Shown here: in pieces, positions 16,814-26,051 of the stretch
Numbering within the stretch: the first letter of the stretch is position 1
Layout of the letters: each line of letters opens with the position of its first letter
Source of the DNA: Actinocrispum wychmicini
GTDB taxonomy: Bacteria > Actinomycetota > Actinomycetes > Mycobacteriales > Pseudonocardiaceae
DNA length: 64,000 nucleotides
Assembly: GCF_004345645.1 (NCBI RefSeq)
Contig: NZ_SLWS01000014.1
Coordinates: 211,718-275,717 of the forward strand
Reading direction: 5' to 3'
Translations under genes and position numbers: made by a program
The notes under the pieces: model-generated
What the model was told of the DNA's origin: nothing
Seen by the model: only the letters and a program-made list of their open reading frames with translations
Databases searched by the model: none

Positions 16814-18125
16814 CGGTCGCCTGTTGACGAGCGGACTCGGCCGGCGCGGGCGCGGCCGACCCGGTGCGGAGAACCCGATTGACCTGGGTCACGTCGAGAA
16901 CGCGCTCCCACCGGGCGACCACGAGGGACGCGACGCTGTTCCCGGCGAGGTTCGTCAGCGCGCGGCACTCGGACATGAACTTGTCGATGCCGAAGATCAG
17001 CATGATGCCCGCGGCCGGAACCGTGCCGACCGTGGACAGAGTGGCCGCCAGGGCGATGAAACCGGCGCCGGTGACGCCGCCGGAACCCTTGGAGGTCAAC
17101 AACATCACGGCCAGCAGGCCGAGTTGCCCGCCGATGCCGAGCGGGGTGTCGGTCGCCTGGGCGATGTAGACGGCGGCGAGGGAGAGGTAGATCGAGCTGC
17201 CGTCGAGGTTGAACGAGTAGCCGGTGGGCACGGTGAGCCCGACGATCTCACGCCGGACGCCCAGGCGTTCGAGTTTGGTCATCAGCCGGGGCAGCACGCT
17301 TTCCGAGGACGACGTGCCCAGCACGATGAGGAACTCCTCGCGCAGATAGCGCAGCAGCCGGAAGATGTTGACCCTCATCAGAGCGGTGACGCCGCCGAGC
17401 ACAACGATCACGAAGAACAGGGACGTGCCGTAGAACAGCGCGATCAGGTGGCCGAGGCTGGCGAGCGTGGACACGCCGTACTTGCCGATGGTGAAGGCCA
17501 TCGCGCCGAAGGCGCCGACCGGCGCGGCCAGCATGACGTAGTGCAGGATCTTGAACACGGTCGTGTTGAGCCGGTTGATGCCTTCGACCAGGGGCCGGCC
17601 GACCGGTCCGATCGCCTTCATGGCGACGCCGAACAGCACCGCGATGAAGATGACCTGCAGGACGTTGCCGTCGGCGAAGGCACCGATGGCGCTGCTGGGC
17701 ACGATGTCGGTGAGGAAGTGCCACCAGCTCTGGTGTTCGCCGGACTGCACGTACTGGGCCGCGCTGCCGGACAGACGCAGCTCACCCGGGTGGGCGTGGA
17801 CGCCCGCGCCGGGCTGGAACACGTTCACGGCCACCAGCCCGATGGCGAGCGCGACCAGGGTCCCGGCCTGGAAGTAGACCAGGGACTTGACGCCCACCCG
17901 GCCGACCCGGCGGAGGCTGTCGACGCCGCCGATGCCCGCGACGATCGTCAGGAACACGATCGGAGTGATGAGCATCTTGACGGCGTTGACGAACGTGGTG
18001 CCGACCGGCTCCAACGCGACGCCGACGGACGGCCAGAGCGCGCCGGTGAGGATGCCCGCGGCGATCGCGGTGACCACCCAGAAGTACAGCTGCTGATACC
18101 AAGGCTTGCGCATCGGTAAGTCCAT
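16806..18125 (-). CDS. dctA: C4-dicarboxylate:cation symporter DctA
   Basis: This 439-residue DAACS-family transporter takes up succinate, fumarate, malate and similar acids with protons or sodium. It has about eight transmembrane segments plus the re-entrant loops, with the serine-rich GTSSSESVLPRLM hairpin, PTGYSFNLDGSSIY and the FMSECRALTNLAGN block near the end. RBS GAGGAG precedes the ATG. It lies 39 bp downstream of the tartrate/malate dehydrogenase gene and is probably in one operon with it and the LysR gene. Confidence 0.94.
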   Translation of the reverse strand: MDLPMRKPWYQQLYFWVVTAIAAGILTGALWPSVGVALEPVGTTFVNAVKMLITPIVFLTIVAGIGGVDSLRRVGRVGVKSLVYFQAGTLVALAIGLVAVNVFQPGAGVHAHPGELRLSGSAAQYVQSGEHQSWWHFLTDIVPSSAIGAFADGNVLQVIFIAVLFGVAMKAIGPVGRPLVEGINRLNTTVFKILHYVMLAAPVGAFGAMAFTIGKYGVSTLASLGHLIALFYGTSLFFVIVVLGGVTALMRVNIFRLLRYLREEFLIVLGTSSSESVLPRLMTKLERLGVRREIVGLTVPTGYSFNLDGSSIYLSLAAVYIAQATDTPLGIGGQLGLLAVMLLTSKGSGGVTGAGFIALAATLSTVGTVPAAGIMLIFGIDKFMSECRALTNLAGNSVASLVVARWERVLDVTQVNRVLRTGSAAPAPAESARQQATVS

Positions 18126-18164
18126 GGTTTCTCCTCATTGAGAAAGTCACAGGGAAAGGGCGCG

Positions 18165-19220
18165 TCACAGCAGGTCGAGCAGCTTGTCGGTGAACTCGGC
18201 GGTGGTCGCGGTGCCGCCGAGGTCCGGGGTGCGCAGGTCGGTCTTGGCCAGGACGGCGGCGATCGCGTCGGTGACGTCGGCGGCGGCTTCGGCGTGGCCG
18301 AGGTGGTCGAGCATCAGCGCGGCCGACCAGATCGCGCCCAAGGGGTTGGCGACGCCCCGGCCGGCGATGTCGGGCGCCGAGCCGTGCACCGGTTCGAACA
18401 TCGAGGGGAAGTCCCGCTCCGGGTTGAGGTTCGCGGCGGGGGCGATGCCGATCGAGCCGGCCACCGCGGCGGCCAGGTCGCTGAGGATGTCGCCGAACAG
18501 GTTGGACGCGACCACCACGTCGAACCGGGCCGGGTCGAGCACGATCTTCGCGGCCAGCGCGTCGACGTGCTCCTGGTCCCAGGTGACGTCGGGGTGCGCG
18601 GCGCCGCGTTCGGCGACCAGTTCGTCCCAGAACGGCAGGGTGTGCACGATGCCGTTGGACTTGGTCGCCGAGGTGAGCCGTCCGCGCCGGTCGGCGGCGA
18701 GGTGGAAGGCGTAGTCCAGCACGCGGGTGATCCCGGCGCGGGTGAACACGGACTCCTGCACGGCCATCTCGTCGGGAAAACCGCGGTTGAGGCGGCCGCC
18801 GATCTCGCTGTACTCGCCCTCGACGTTCTCCCGCACCACGACGAAGTCGACCTCGCCCGCCACCGCCGCGCGCACCGGGCTGTCGACCCCGTCGAAGACC
18901 CGGATCGGCCGCAGGTTCACGTACTGGCGGAAGCCACGCCGGATGGGGATCAGCAGCCCCCACAGGGAGACATGGTCGGCGACGCCGGGGTAGCCGACCG
19001 CGCCGAGCAGGATGGCGTCCTTGTCACGGAGCTGGTCCAACCCGTCCGCTGGCATCATCGCGCCCGCACGCGCGTACCGCTCGCACGACCAGTCGTAGGA
19101 GGTGTACGCGAAGCCGAACCCGTGCCGGCGCCCGACGGCGTCGAGGACCTGTCGGGCCGGCGGCAGTACTTCGGCGCCGATCCCGTCCCCGGGGATCAAC
19201 GCGATGCGGTACGTCGTCAT
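18165..19220 (-). CDS. Tartrate / D-malate dehydrogenase (decarboxylating), IDH-IMDH family
   Basis: This 351-residue beta-decarboxylating dehydrogenase starts IALIPGDGIGAEV and has the LGAVGYPG, LRPIRVF, VVVRENVEGEYS, SNGIVH and FEPVHGSAPDIAGRG blocks. The NVEGEYS form, rather than the 3-isopropylmalate dehydrogenase version, fits tartrate/D-malate dehydrogenases. It would oxidise and decarboxylate tartrate or malate imported by DctA. A LysR regulator lies directly upstream. It could also act on isopropylmalate-like substrates. Confidence 0.88.
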   Translation of the reverse strand: MTTYRIALIPGDGIGAEVLPPARQVLDAVGRRHGFGFAYTSYDWSCERYARAGAMMPADGLDQLRDKDAILLGAVGYPGVADHVSLWGLLIPIRRGFRQYVNLRPIRVFDGVDSPVRAAVAGEVDFVVVRENVEGEYSEIGGRLNRGFPDEMAVQESVFTRAGITRVLDYAFHLAADRRGRLTSATKSNGIVHTLPFWDELVAERGAAHPDVTWDQEHVDALAAKIVLDPARFDVVVASNLFGDILSDLAAAVAGSIGIAPAANLNPERDFPSMFEPVHGSAPDIAGRGVANPLGAIWSAALMLDHLGHAEAAADVTDAIAAVLAKTDLRTPDLGGTATTAEFTDKLLDLL

Positions 19221-19277
19221 GCGGTCGATGGGACCAAGCGCGCGGCCACACCGTCCAAGACGCAGATGCGATGTGCC

Positions 19278-20162
19278 TTATAGGTCTGACTTATCAGTCG
19301 CCAGCGCCAGGAACGCGTCGGCCGCTGGGGACAGCTCCGCGCGGCGGCTGACCACGGCGATCTTGAGCGTGGTCTTCGGTTCGATGTCCAGCACCAAGGC
19401 GCCCGCGCGCTCGGCGAACTCGCGCCACGACTCGGTCAGCACGGCGAACCCCACCCCGGCCAGGACCAGCGGGAGGATCGCCACCCGATGCTCGGTCTCG
19501 GCCGCCACGGTGAACTCGACGCCCGCCTCCCGCAGGCTGTCGACGTACGCGCGCATGCCCGTGCCGCGTTGCCCGACGATCAGCCGATGTCCGGCCAGCT
19601 CCGCGTAGGAGACGGCCTGTCCGGCGGGGAACGGACCATCTGGCGGAGTGACCAGCACGAACCGCTGTTCCCCGACAGAGTGGGACACGACCTCGACGCC
19701 CGGCAGCGGGTCCGGGGTGGCGAGCAGGCCCAGTTCGGCGGACCCGGTGCGCACCATGTCGACGACGTCACGCGGGGTGAACGCCGCCCGGATGGCCACC
19801 GACACGCCGGGATACCGGTCGCTGAAGCCACGGATCATCGTGGTCAGGGGCTCGACCGTCTGCGACGGCATCGCCGCGATGTCCAACCGCCCTTCGCTCA
19901 GCTCACGCACGGCGGCCACCCGAGCGCGCGCGGTCTGCAGGCTGCGTACGGCCGCGCGAGCCGGTTCGATCAGCGCCGTGCCGGCCTCAGTGAGCACCGC
20001 CCGCCTGCCGATCCGGTGGAACAGGTCCGTCCCCAGGTCACGCTCGAGCGCCCGTACGGTCTGCGACAGCGACGGCTGGGACACGTACAGCACGCTCGCC
20101 GCCCGGTTGAAGCCACCGTGGTCGACGATGGCGAGGAAGTACTCGAGCTGCCGAACGTCCAC
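19278..20162 (-). CDS. LysR-family transcriptional regulator
   Basis: This 294-residue protein has the N-terminal LysR winged helix (DVRQLEYFLAIVDHGGFNRAA, then SQPSLSQTVRALERDLG) and a two-lobed periplasmic-binding-like effector domain. The GTG at 20162 follows GGAGGAAACG. It precedes the dehydrogenase and dctA genes on the same strand, 57 bp apart, and probably reports on a C4-dicarboxylate. Unusually for a LysR regulator it is co-directional with, not divergent from, the presumed targets. Confidence 0.93.
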   Translation of the reverse strand: MDVRQLEYFLAIVDHGGFNRAASVLYVSQPSLSQTVRALERDLGTDLFHRIGRRAVLTEAGTALIEPARAAVRSLQTARARVAAVRELSEGRLDIAAMPSQTVEPLTTMIRGFSDRYPGVSVAIRAAFTPRDVVDMVRTGSAELGLLATPDPLPGVEVVSHSVGEQRFVLVTPPDGPFPAGQAVSYAELAGHRLIVGQRGTGMRAYVDSLREAGVEFTVAAETEHRVAILPLVLAGVGFAVLTESWREFAERAGALVLDIEPKTTLKIAVVSRRAELSPAADAFLALATDKSDL

Positions 20163-20176
20163 CGTTTCCTCCGGTC

Positions 20177-20812
20177 ATGCCGACGTCTACGTTGTCGCTT
20201 GTGTCTCAAGTGCCGCTGTGGGTCACCATCCTGGTCGCGTTCGTCGGTTTCGTCGGTGTCCTGAGCGCCCAGTTGATCGCGGCGTGGCGCGAGGACCGCC
20301 GATGGCGTCGCGAGCAGGAACGGGAGGAACTGCGGTGGCGCCGGGAACGTCAGCGCGAGCTAGACAATCGCGACTTCGACCTCCGTAAGGACTCGTACGC
20401 CCAGGTCATCTCGGCCGTGGAGGCGTTCGACTGGATCATCTATCCGATCATCAAGGGGTTTCGCCGCGACCCCCAGCTGAACGCCGAGGATCTCGCGGAC
20501 GCCCGCCGGGTGCGCGAGGAGCTGCGGCATTCCCTCGGCCAGGTCAACCTGTACGCACCGACCCGGTTCAACGACCTGCTTCGGGGCGCGATGCTGCCGC
20601 GGTCGAACCTCGTCATGGAACTGATCAACGACCAGCAGGACCGCGAGAAGATCGAGACCCTGTGGGACTCCAGTCAGACCGGTTACCGGCGGATGCGCGC
20701 GGAAATGCGGCGTGACCTGGGCCTGGACGCCGAGGATCTGCCCGACGACTGGGCGTACGACCTGAGCGTCCGGCACTACCGGGAGGAGCTGGCTGAGGGC
20801 GAAACCCCGTAA
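20177..20812 (+). CDS. Membrane-anchored coiled-coil protein, unknown function
   Basis: This 211-residue protein has one N-terminal transmembrane helix (about residues 12-33), then a highly charged Arg/Glu-rich coiled coil (AWREDRRWRREQEREELRWR), and a helical C-terminal domain. I do not recognise a family. Only 14 bp separate its ATG from the divergent lysR start, so the true start may be the GTG at 20201, where a TACGTT hexamer sits just upstream. It is followed by DUF948 and DUF6167-like genes on the same strand. Confidence 0.6.
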   Translation: MPTSTLSLVSQVPLWVTILVAFVGFVGVLSAQLIAAWREDRRWRREQEREELRWRRERQRELDNRDFDLRKDSYAQVISAVEAFDWIIYPIIKGFRRDPQLNAEDLADARRVREELRHSLGQVNLYAPTRFNDLLRGAMLPRSNLVMELINDQQDREKIETLWDSSQTGYRRMRAEMRRDLGLDAEDLPDDWAYDLSVRHYREELAEGETP

Positions 20813-20883
20813 AGGGGCTGCTCGGCGCGACCGGTAGCCTTGCCCCACCCAACTTCCGCCAACCGCCTTTTCGGGAGGGCTTC

Positions 20884-21294
20884 GTGTCCGTAGGGGAAAT
20901 CGCAGCGGTCGTCGCCGCAGCCACGTTCGTGGTGCTGGTGGCACTGCTGGTGGCCCCGTTGGTCAAGCTCGGACGCACGTTGGACGAGGCCACCATCGCC
21001 ATCCGCAAGGCTCACGAGAACAGCGACCCGCTGTTCAACGGCGCCAACACGACGCTGAACCATGTCAACACCCAGCTGGAGCGGGTGGACGGGATCACCG
21101 CGAACGCGCAGGCGGTCACCGGCAACGTCTCCGCGCTGACCTCGGTGTTCACCGCGACCCTCGGCGGCCCGTTGGTGAAGGTCGCCGCGGTGTCCTACGG
21201 GCTGTCCAAGGCGATCAAGGCCCGTCGCAAGCGTGCCGACGAGCGCGAGGGGAAGCACACGCGCCGCACGCTTCGCCGCGGAGGCCGCAAATGA
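20884..21294 (+). CDS. DUF948 single-pass membrane protein
   Basis: This 136-residue protein has an N-terminal transmembrane segment (AAVVAAATFVVLVALLVAPL), then a helical amphipathic region with TLDEATIAIRKAHENSDPLF and a basic tail. This is the DUF948 layout known from Gram-positive bacteria; function is unknown, with links to envelope stress in firmicutes. The GTG start follows GGGAGGG. Its stop overlaps the next start as ATGA. The pair lies just upstream of alaS, as in other actinobacteria. Confidence 0.85.
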   Translation: MSVGEIAAVVAAATFVVLVALLVAPLVKLGRTLDEATIAIRKAHENSDPLFNGANTTLNHVNTQLERVDGITANAQAVTGNVSALTSVFTATLGGPLVKVAAVSYGLSKAIKARRKRADEREGKHTRRTLRRGGRK

Positions 21295-21593
21295 GCAGGT
21301 TTTTCTGGCTTGGAGTCGGCGTCGCGGCCGGAGTGGTTCTGTCCCGTAAACTTCGGGAGAAGGCCCGTCAGGCCAGCCCGGCCGGCATCGCGGAGAACGT
21401 CGGCGACGCCATGCGGGAGCTGGCCGGAGCCGTGGGCGCGTTCGGAGCGGACGTGCGCGCGGGCATGGCCGAACGCGAGAAGGAGTTGCAGGACGTGGTG
21501 AGCGAACGGTCGGGCGTCACGCTTGGGCGGCACAGTTCCCGTGCCGTCGAGGCCCGCCGGCCCGCGCCGCGAGCGCGCCGGGCGGACAGCTGA
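21291..21593 (+). CDS. Small membrane-anchored protein (DUF6167-like)
   Basis: This 100-residue protein starts RFFWLGVGVAAGVVLSRKLREKA, one short membrane segment followed by a basic helix, and ends in an Arg/Ala-rich disordered tail. It resembles the conserved companion of DUF948 genes upstream of alaS in actinobacteria; I assign DUF6167 from memory. It overlaps the DUF948 gene by four bases, suggesting coupled translation and a shared envelope-associated role. Confidence 0.72.
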   Translation: MSRFFWLGVGVAAGVVLSRKLREKARQASPAGIAENVGDAMRELAGAVGAFGADVRAGMAEREKELQDVVSERSGVTLGRHSSRAVEARRPAPRARRADS

Positions 21594-21676
21594 GTCTGCG
21601 CTGTTCCGCCGACAAACCCGCGACCCGATTCGTTCACTCCGGGCCGTAGGCCCGCGCTCTCCGCAAGGACAAGACC

Positions 21677-24337
21677 GTGGAAACGCATGAGATCCGCAAC
21701 CGCTTCCTGAATCATTTCAAGAACGCCGGGCACACCGAGGTGCCCAGCGCCTCGCTGATCCTGGACGACCCGAACCTGCTGTTCGTCAACGCCGGCATGG
21801 TCCAGTTCAAGCCGTACTTCCTCGGCGAGGCCCCACCGCCGTACCCGACCGCCACCAGCGTGCAGAAGTGCGTGCGGACCGGCGACATCGACGAGGTCGG
21901 CAAGACCACCCGGCACAACACGTTCTTCCAGATGGCCGGCAACTTCTCGTTCGGCGACTACTTCAAGGCCGGCGCGATCGAACACGCCTGGAACCTGGTC
22001 ACCACGTCGCAGGACGAGGGCGGCTTCGGACTGGACCCGGACCGCATCTGGACCACGGTCTACCTCGACGACGACGAGGCCATCGACCTGTGGCGGAAGA
22101 TCGCCGGCCTGCCCGACGAGCGGATCCAGCGCCGCGACGGCAACGACAACTACTGGGACATGGGCGTGCCCGGCCCCGGCGGCCCGTGCTCGGAGATCTA
22201 CTACGACCGCGGTCCGCAGTTCGGCAAGGAAGGCGGGCCTGTTGTCGACGAGGACCGGTACCTGGAGATCTGGAACCTGGTCTTCATGCAGGACGTGCGC
22301 GGCGAGCTGAGCCCGAAGAAGGGCCACAAGCCGATCGGCACCCTGCCGAAGAAGAACATCGACACCGGGATGGGCGTCGAGCGGGTCGCCTACCTGCTGC
22401 AGGGCGTCGACAACGTCTACGAGACCGACCTCGTGCGCCCGGTGATCACCAAGGCCGAGGAGATGTCGGGCCGCCACTACGGCGCCGACCACACCGGCGA
22501 CGTGCGGTTCCGCGTCATCGCCGACCACGCCCGTTCCGGCGTGATGCTGATCGGTGACGGTGTTACACCGGGCAATGAGGGCCGTGGGTACGTCCTGCGC
22601 CGTCTGCTACGCAGGATCGTGCGGTCCGTGCGGCTGCTCGGGGTCGACGAGCCGGTGCTGACGGACTTCGCCGCCGTCGTCCGCGACGCCATGGGGCCGT
22701 CGTACCCGGAGTTGGTGCGCGACTTCGACCGGATCTCGGCCGTCATGAAGACCGAGGAGGACGCCTTCCGCGCCACCCTCACGACCGGCTCGCGCATCTT
22801 CGACCTCGCCGCCGGCCAGACGAAGGACAGCGGCAGCCGCGTGCTGGCTGGTGACAAGGCCTTCCAGCTGCACGACACGTACGGCTTCCCGATCGACCTG
22901 ACCCTGGAAATGGCTTCGGAGCAGGGCCTCCAGGTCGACGAGGCCGGGTTCCGCGAGCTGATGGAGGAGCAGCGCCAGCGCGCCAAGGCCGACGCCGCCG
23001 CCCGTAAGACCGGCCACGGCGACCTGTCGGCGTACCGGAAGGTCCTGGAACAGCACGGCGAGACCGAGTTCCTCGGCTACACCGACCTGCAGGCCGCCTC
23101 GCGGGTGATCGGCCTGCTGGTGGACGGCGTGCCGGTGCCGGTGGTCAAAGCCGGCCAGGACGCCGAGCTGATTCTGGACCGCACCCCGTTCTACGCCGAG
23201 AGCGGCGGCCAGATCGCCGACACGGGTCTCCTGGTCGGCGCCGGTGCCGAGATCCAGGTGAACGACGTGCAGAAATCCGTGCCGGGCCTGTTCGTGCACC
23301 GGGTGACCGTGCTGTCCGGCGAGATCGGCCTGGACACCGAGGTGACCGGTTCGGTCGACCGGGACCGCCGCAAGGCCATCGCCCGCGCCCACTCCGCCAC
23401 GCACCTCGTGCACGCCGCGGTCCGTGGCGCCTACGGGCAGCGCGCCGCCCAGGCCGGTTCGCTCAACGCCCCCGGCCGGATGCGGTTCGACTTCACCACG
23501 CCGGGTGCCGTGTCCTCGGACATCCTCACCGAGGTCGAGGAAGAGGTGAACGACTACCTGCAGACCGACGTCGAGGTTCAGACGTTCACCACCACCAAGG
23601 CCAAGGCCCTGGAACTGGGCGCGATCGCCCTGTTCGGCGAGAAGTACGGCGACAACGTCCGCGTGGTCGACATGGGCGAGTACTCGCGGGAGCTGTGCGG
23701 TGGCACGCACGTCGGCCGGATCGGCCAGCTCGGCCTGGTCAAGCTGGTCGCGGACGCCTCGATCGGCTCCGGCGTGCACCGGGTGGAGGCCCTGGTCGGC
23801 TCGGACGCCCTGCGGTACGTGCGCAAGGAGCAGCTGCTGGTGTCCCAGCTGGCCGACCAGCTGAAGGTGCCGCCGGCCGAGCTGCCCGGCCGGATCGAGG
23901 GCATGCTCGGCCGGATCAAGTCCGCCGAGAAGGAGATCGAGCAGCTGCGCATCGCCCAGGTGCTGCAGTCCGCCGGCGACCTGGCCGGCAAGGCCCAGGA
24001 CGTCAACGGGGTGCTGCTCGTGGCCGAGCGCGTGCCCGAGGGAGTGGACGCCAACGCCCTGCGCGCCTTGGCCACGGACGTACGTAACCGCCTCGGTGGG
24101 CGGGCCGGTGTGGTGGCCCTGTTCGTGCCGGCCGGGGACAAGGTCAGTTTCGTCGTGGCCACCACCGGCGTCGCCCGGGACAAGGGCCTGGCCGCGGGTA
24201 AGTTGGTCGGCTCGTTCGCCCCGGCCATCGACGGTCGCGGCGGCGGCAAGCCGGACATGGCCCAGGGCGGCGGCACCAAGCCGGCCGGCGTCGACGACGC
24301 CATCGTGCTGCTGCGCAAGGAATTGGGCGGCGCGTGA
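21677..24337 (+). CDS. alaS: Alanyl-tRNA synthetase
   Basis: This 886-residue class II synthetase charges tRNA-Ala. The catalytic core has IRNRFLNHFKNAGHTEVPSA and the motif 2-type RHNTFFQMAGNFSFGDYFK. The editing domain carries zinc ligands in HSATH (His572, His576) and CGGTH (Cys674, His678). The C-terminal C-Ala domain is present with a coiled-coil linker. The GTG at 21677 is supported by homology. It is followed by ruvX with a four-base overlap. Confidence 0.98.
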   Translation: METHEIRNRFLNHFKNAGHTEVPSASLILDDPNLLFVNAGMVQFKPYFLGEAPPPYPTATSVQKCVRTGDIDEVGKTTRHNTFFQMAGNFSFGDYFKAGAIEHAWNLVTTSQDEGGFGLDPDRIWTTVYLDDDEAIDLWRKIAGLPDERIQRRDGNDNYWDMGVPGPGGPCSEIYYDRGPQFGKEGGPVVDEDRYLEIWNLVFMQDVRGELSPKKGHKPIGTLPKKNIDTGMGVERVAYLLQGVDNVYETDLVRPVITKAEEMSGRHYGADHTGDVRFRVIADHARSGVMLIGDGVTPGNEGRGYVLRRLLRRIVRSVRLLGVDEPVLTDFAAVVRDAMGPSYPELVRDFDRISAVMKTEEDAFRATLTTGSRIFDLAAGQTKDSGSRVLAGDKAFQLHDTYGFPIDLTLEMASEQGLQVDEAGFRELMEEQRQRAKADAAARKTGHGDLSAYRKVLEQHGETEFLGYTDLQAASRVIGLLVDGVPVPVVKAGQDAELILDRTPFYAESGGQIADTGLLVGAGAEIQVNDVQKSVPGLFVHRVTVLSGEIGLDTEVTGSVDRDRRKAIARAHSATHLVHAAVRGAYGQRAAQAGSLNAPGRMRFDFTTPGAVSSDILTEVEEEVNDYLQTDVEVQTFTTTKAKALELGAIALFGEKYGDNVRVVDMGEYSRELCGGTHVGRIGQLGLVKLVADASIGSGVHRVEALVGSDALRYVRKEQLLVSQLADQLKVPPAELPGRIEGMLGRIKSAEKEIEQLRIAQVLQSAGDLAGKAQDVNGVLLVAERVPEGVDANALRALATDVRNRLGGRAGVVALFVPAGDKVSFVVATTGVARDKGLAAGKLVGSFAPAIDGRGGGKPDMAQGGGTKPAGVDDAIVLLRKELGGA

Positions 24338-24834
24338 CGCATGACGGCCCGGCCGCCGACCGTCCCGGTGAACATGATCCAGGGCCTGGTCGGCGGCTGG
24401 GTGTCGACGTGGGCACGGTCCGGGTCGGCGTCGCGTTGAGCGATCCGGCGCCCGTCCTGGCCAGTCCGCTGGTTACGCTGTCTCGGGATGAGCGGTCGGG
24501 CAGCGACCTGGACCGGCTCGCGGAACTCGTCACGGAGCACGAGGTGGTCGAGGTGGTGGTCGGTTTGCCCAGGACACTGGCCGGCCGGCACGGCCCGGCG
24601 GCGGCCGGCGCGGTCGCCTACGCCACCGAGCTGGCCCGGCGGGTGGGTTCGGTGCCGGTCCGGCTCGGCGACGAGCGGCTGACCACGGTCACCGCGTCCC
24701 GGGTGCTGGCCGAGCGTGGCGTGCGGGGCAAGAAGCAGCGGGCGGTCGTGGACCAGGCGGCGGCCGTGGAGATCCTCCAGTCATGGCTGGACGCGCGCGG
24801 CGCGGCCATCCAGCGGGATCGAGGTGGCGAATGA
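24334..24834 (+). CDS. ruvX: Putative Holliday junction resolvase / pre-16S rRNA nuclease YqgF
   Basis: This 166-residue RNase H-fold nuclease has LGVDVGTVRVGVALSD (first catalytic Asp), VVVGLPRTLAG and the DERLTTVTA plus DQAAAVEIL acidic blocks. In E. coli YqgF processes the 5' end of 16S rRNA; a resolvase role is also claimed for the family. The GTG start overlaps the alaS stop by four bases and the stop overlaps mltG as ATGA, so the three genes are a tightly coupled operon. A Gly/Pro-rich N-terminal 20 residues precede the fold. Confidence 0.94.
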   Translation: MTHDGPAADRPGEHDPGPGRRLGVDVGTVRVGVALSDPAPVLASPLVTLSRDERSGSDLDRLAELVTEHEVVEVVVGLPRTLAGRHGPAAAGAVAYATELARRVGSVPVRLGDERLTTVTASRVLAERGVRGKKQRAVVDQAAAVEILQSWLDARGAAIQRDRGGE

Positions 24835-26051
24835 CCGACGGACTCGGACTTTTCGACAACTCGCGGGGCGACCTCGACAACGAGGACGACTACGACGACG
24901 AGCAGCCCGGCGAACGCCAGCCCCGGCGGCGCAGGCGTGGGCCGTTGTTCTGGGTCATCGTCGCGGTGGTCGTCGCCCTGATCGGCGGCGGCGCGTACTA
25001 CGGCGTCACCGAGGTCCTCGGGTTCGGCTCGTACGACGACTATCCGGGCACCGGCGAGTCGGACGTCATCGTGGAGGTCAAGGCCGGCCAGAGCGTCGGC
25101 GACATCGGCTCGACCCTCAAGGACAAGGGCATCGTGGCCAGCCCGCGGGCGTTCACCGTGGCCGGTGAGGACGACAGCAAGGTGAAGGCCATCCAGCCCG
25201 GCTTCTACGAACTGAAGACGAAGATGTCCGGCAAGGCCGCGGTCGCCCGGATCACCGACAAGGACGCCCGGAAAGGCCAGCTGCAGATCAAGCCGGGCGC
25301 CCAGCTCGACGACGTCACCCAGCCCAACAAGTCGGTCACCGCGGGCATCTGGTCGTTGATCGCCCGCGCCGGGACCGTGACGATGAACGGCAAGCAGGTC
25401 GGCCCCACCGTGGAGGAGCTGCGCAAGGTCGCGGAAACCGCCGACCTGGCCAAGCTGGGTGTGCCCGCGTGGGCCGTGCAGGACGCGGCCAAGGCCGAGC
25501 CGAAACGCCGGCTTGAGGGCTTGATCGCCGCCGGCGTCTACGACGTCATGCCCGGCCAGAGCGCCGAGGATCTGCTGAAGACGGTCCTCTCGGACTCGGC
25601 CAGCCAGCTGGACGGCTTCGGGATGCCCAAGCTGGCCGCCGACACCGGGTTCACGCCGTACCAGGTGCTGATCATCGGCTCGCTGATCGAGCGCGAGGGC
25701 ATCAAGAACGACTTCGGCAAGATCTCCCGGGTGGTCTACACGCGGCTGGCCGAGAAGATCCCGCTGGGCTTCGACTCGACCGTCAACTACGTGCTCGACC
25801 GTCCGGTGCTCACCACCAACGAAGGGGACCGCAACAGCGCAGGGCCGTACAACACATACAAGCTCACAGGTCTGACGCCGACGCCGATCTCGGCGCCGAG
25901 CAGGGACGCGCTGGGTTCGGCGGCCAAGCCCGAGGCGGGAGACTTCCGGTTCTTCGTGAAATGCAAGAAAGACGGCACCTCCTGCTTCGCGGCGACCAAG
26001 GCGGAACACGACGCGAACGTGGCGAAGGCGCACGCGGATGGCGTCTTCTAA
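24831..26051 (+). CDS. mltG: Endolytic murein transglycosylase MltG
   Basis: This 406-residue YceG-like protein cuts nascent peptidoglycan strands and influences glycan length. It has an acidic cytoplasmic tail, Arg-rich stop and one transmembrane helix (39-57), a LysM-like module (VEVKAGQSVGDIGSTLKD), and the catalytic domain with SLIERE, where Glu287 is the predicted catalytic residue. The ATG at 24831 overlaps the ruvX stop; an in-frame upstream ATG at 24783 lies inside ruvX and is unlikely. It overlaps the aroE start by 14 bases. Confidence 0.95.
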   Translation: MTDGLGLFDNSRGDLDNEDDYDDEQPGERQPRRRRRGPLFWVIVAVVVALIGGGAYYGVTEVLGFGSYDDYPGTGESDVIVEVKAGQSVGDIGSTLKDKGIVASPRAFTVAGEDDSKVKAIQPGFYELKTKMSGKAAVARITDKDARKGQLQIKPGAQLDDVTQPNKSVTAGIWSLIARAGTVTMNGKQVGPTVEELRKVAETADLAKLGVPAWAVQDAAKAEPKRRLEGLIAAGVYDVMPGQSAEDLLKTVLSDSASQLDGFGMPKLAADTGFTPYQVLIIGSLIEREGIKNDFGKISRVVYTRLAEKIPLGFDSTVNYVLDRPVLTTNEGDRNSAGPYNTYKLTGLTPTPISAPSRDALGSAAKPEAGDFRFFVKCKKDGTSCFAATKAEHDANVAKAHADGVF

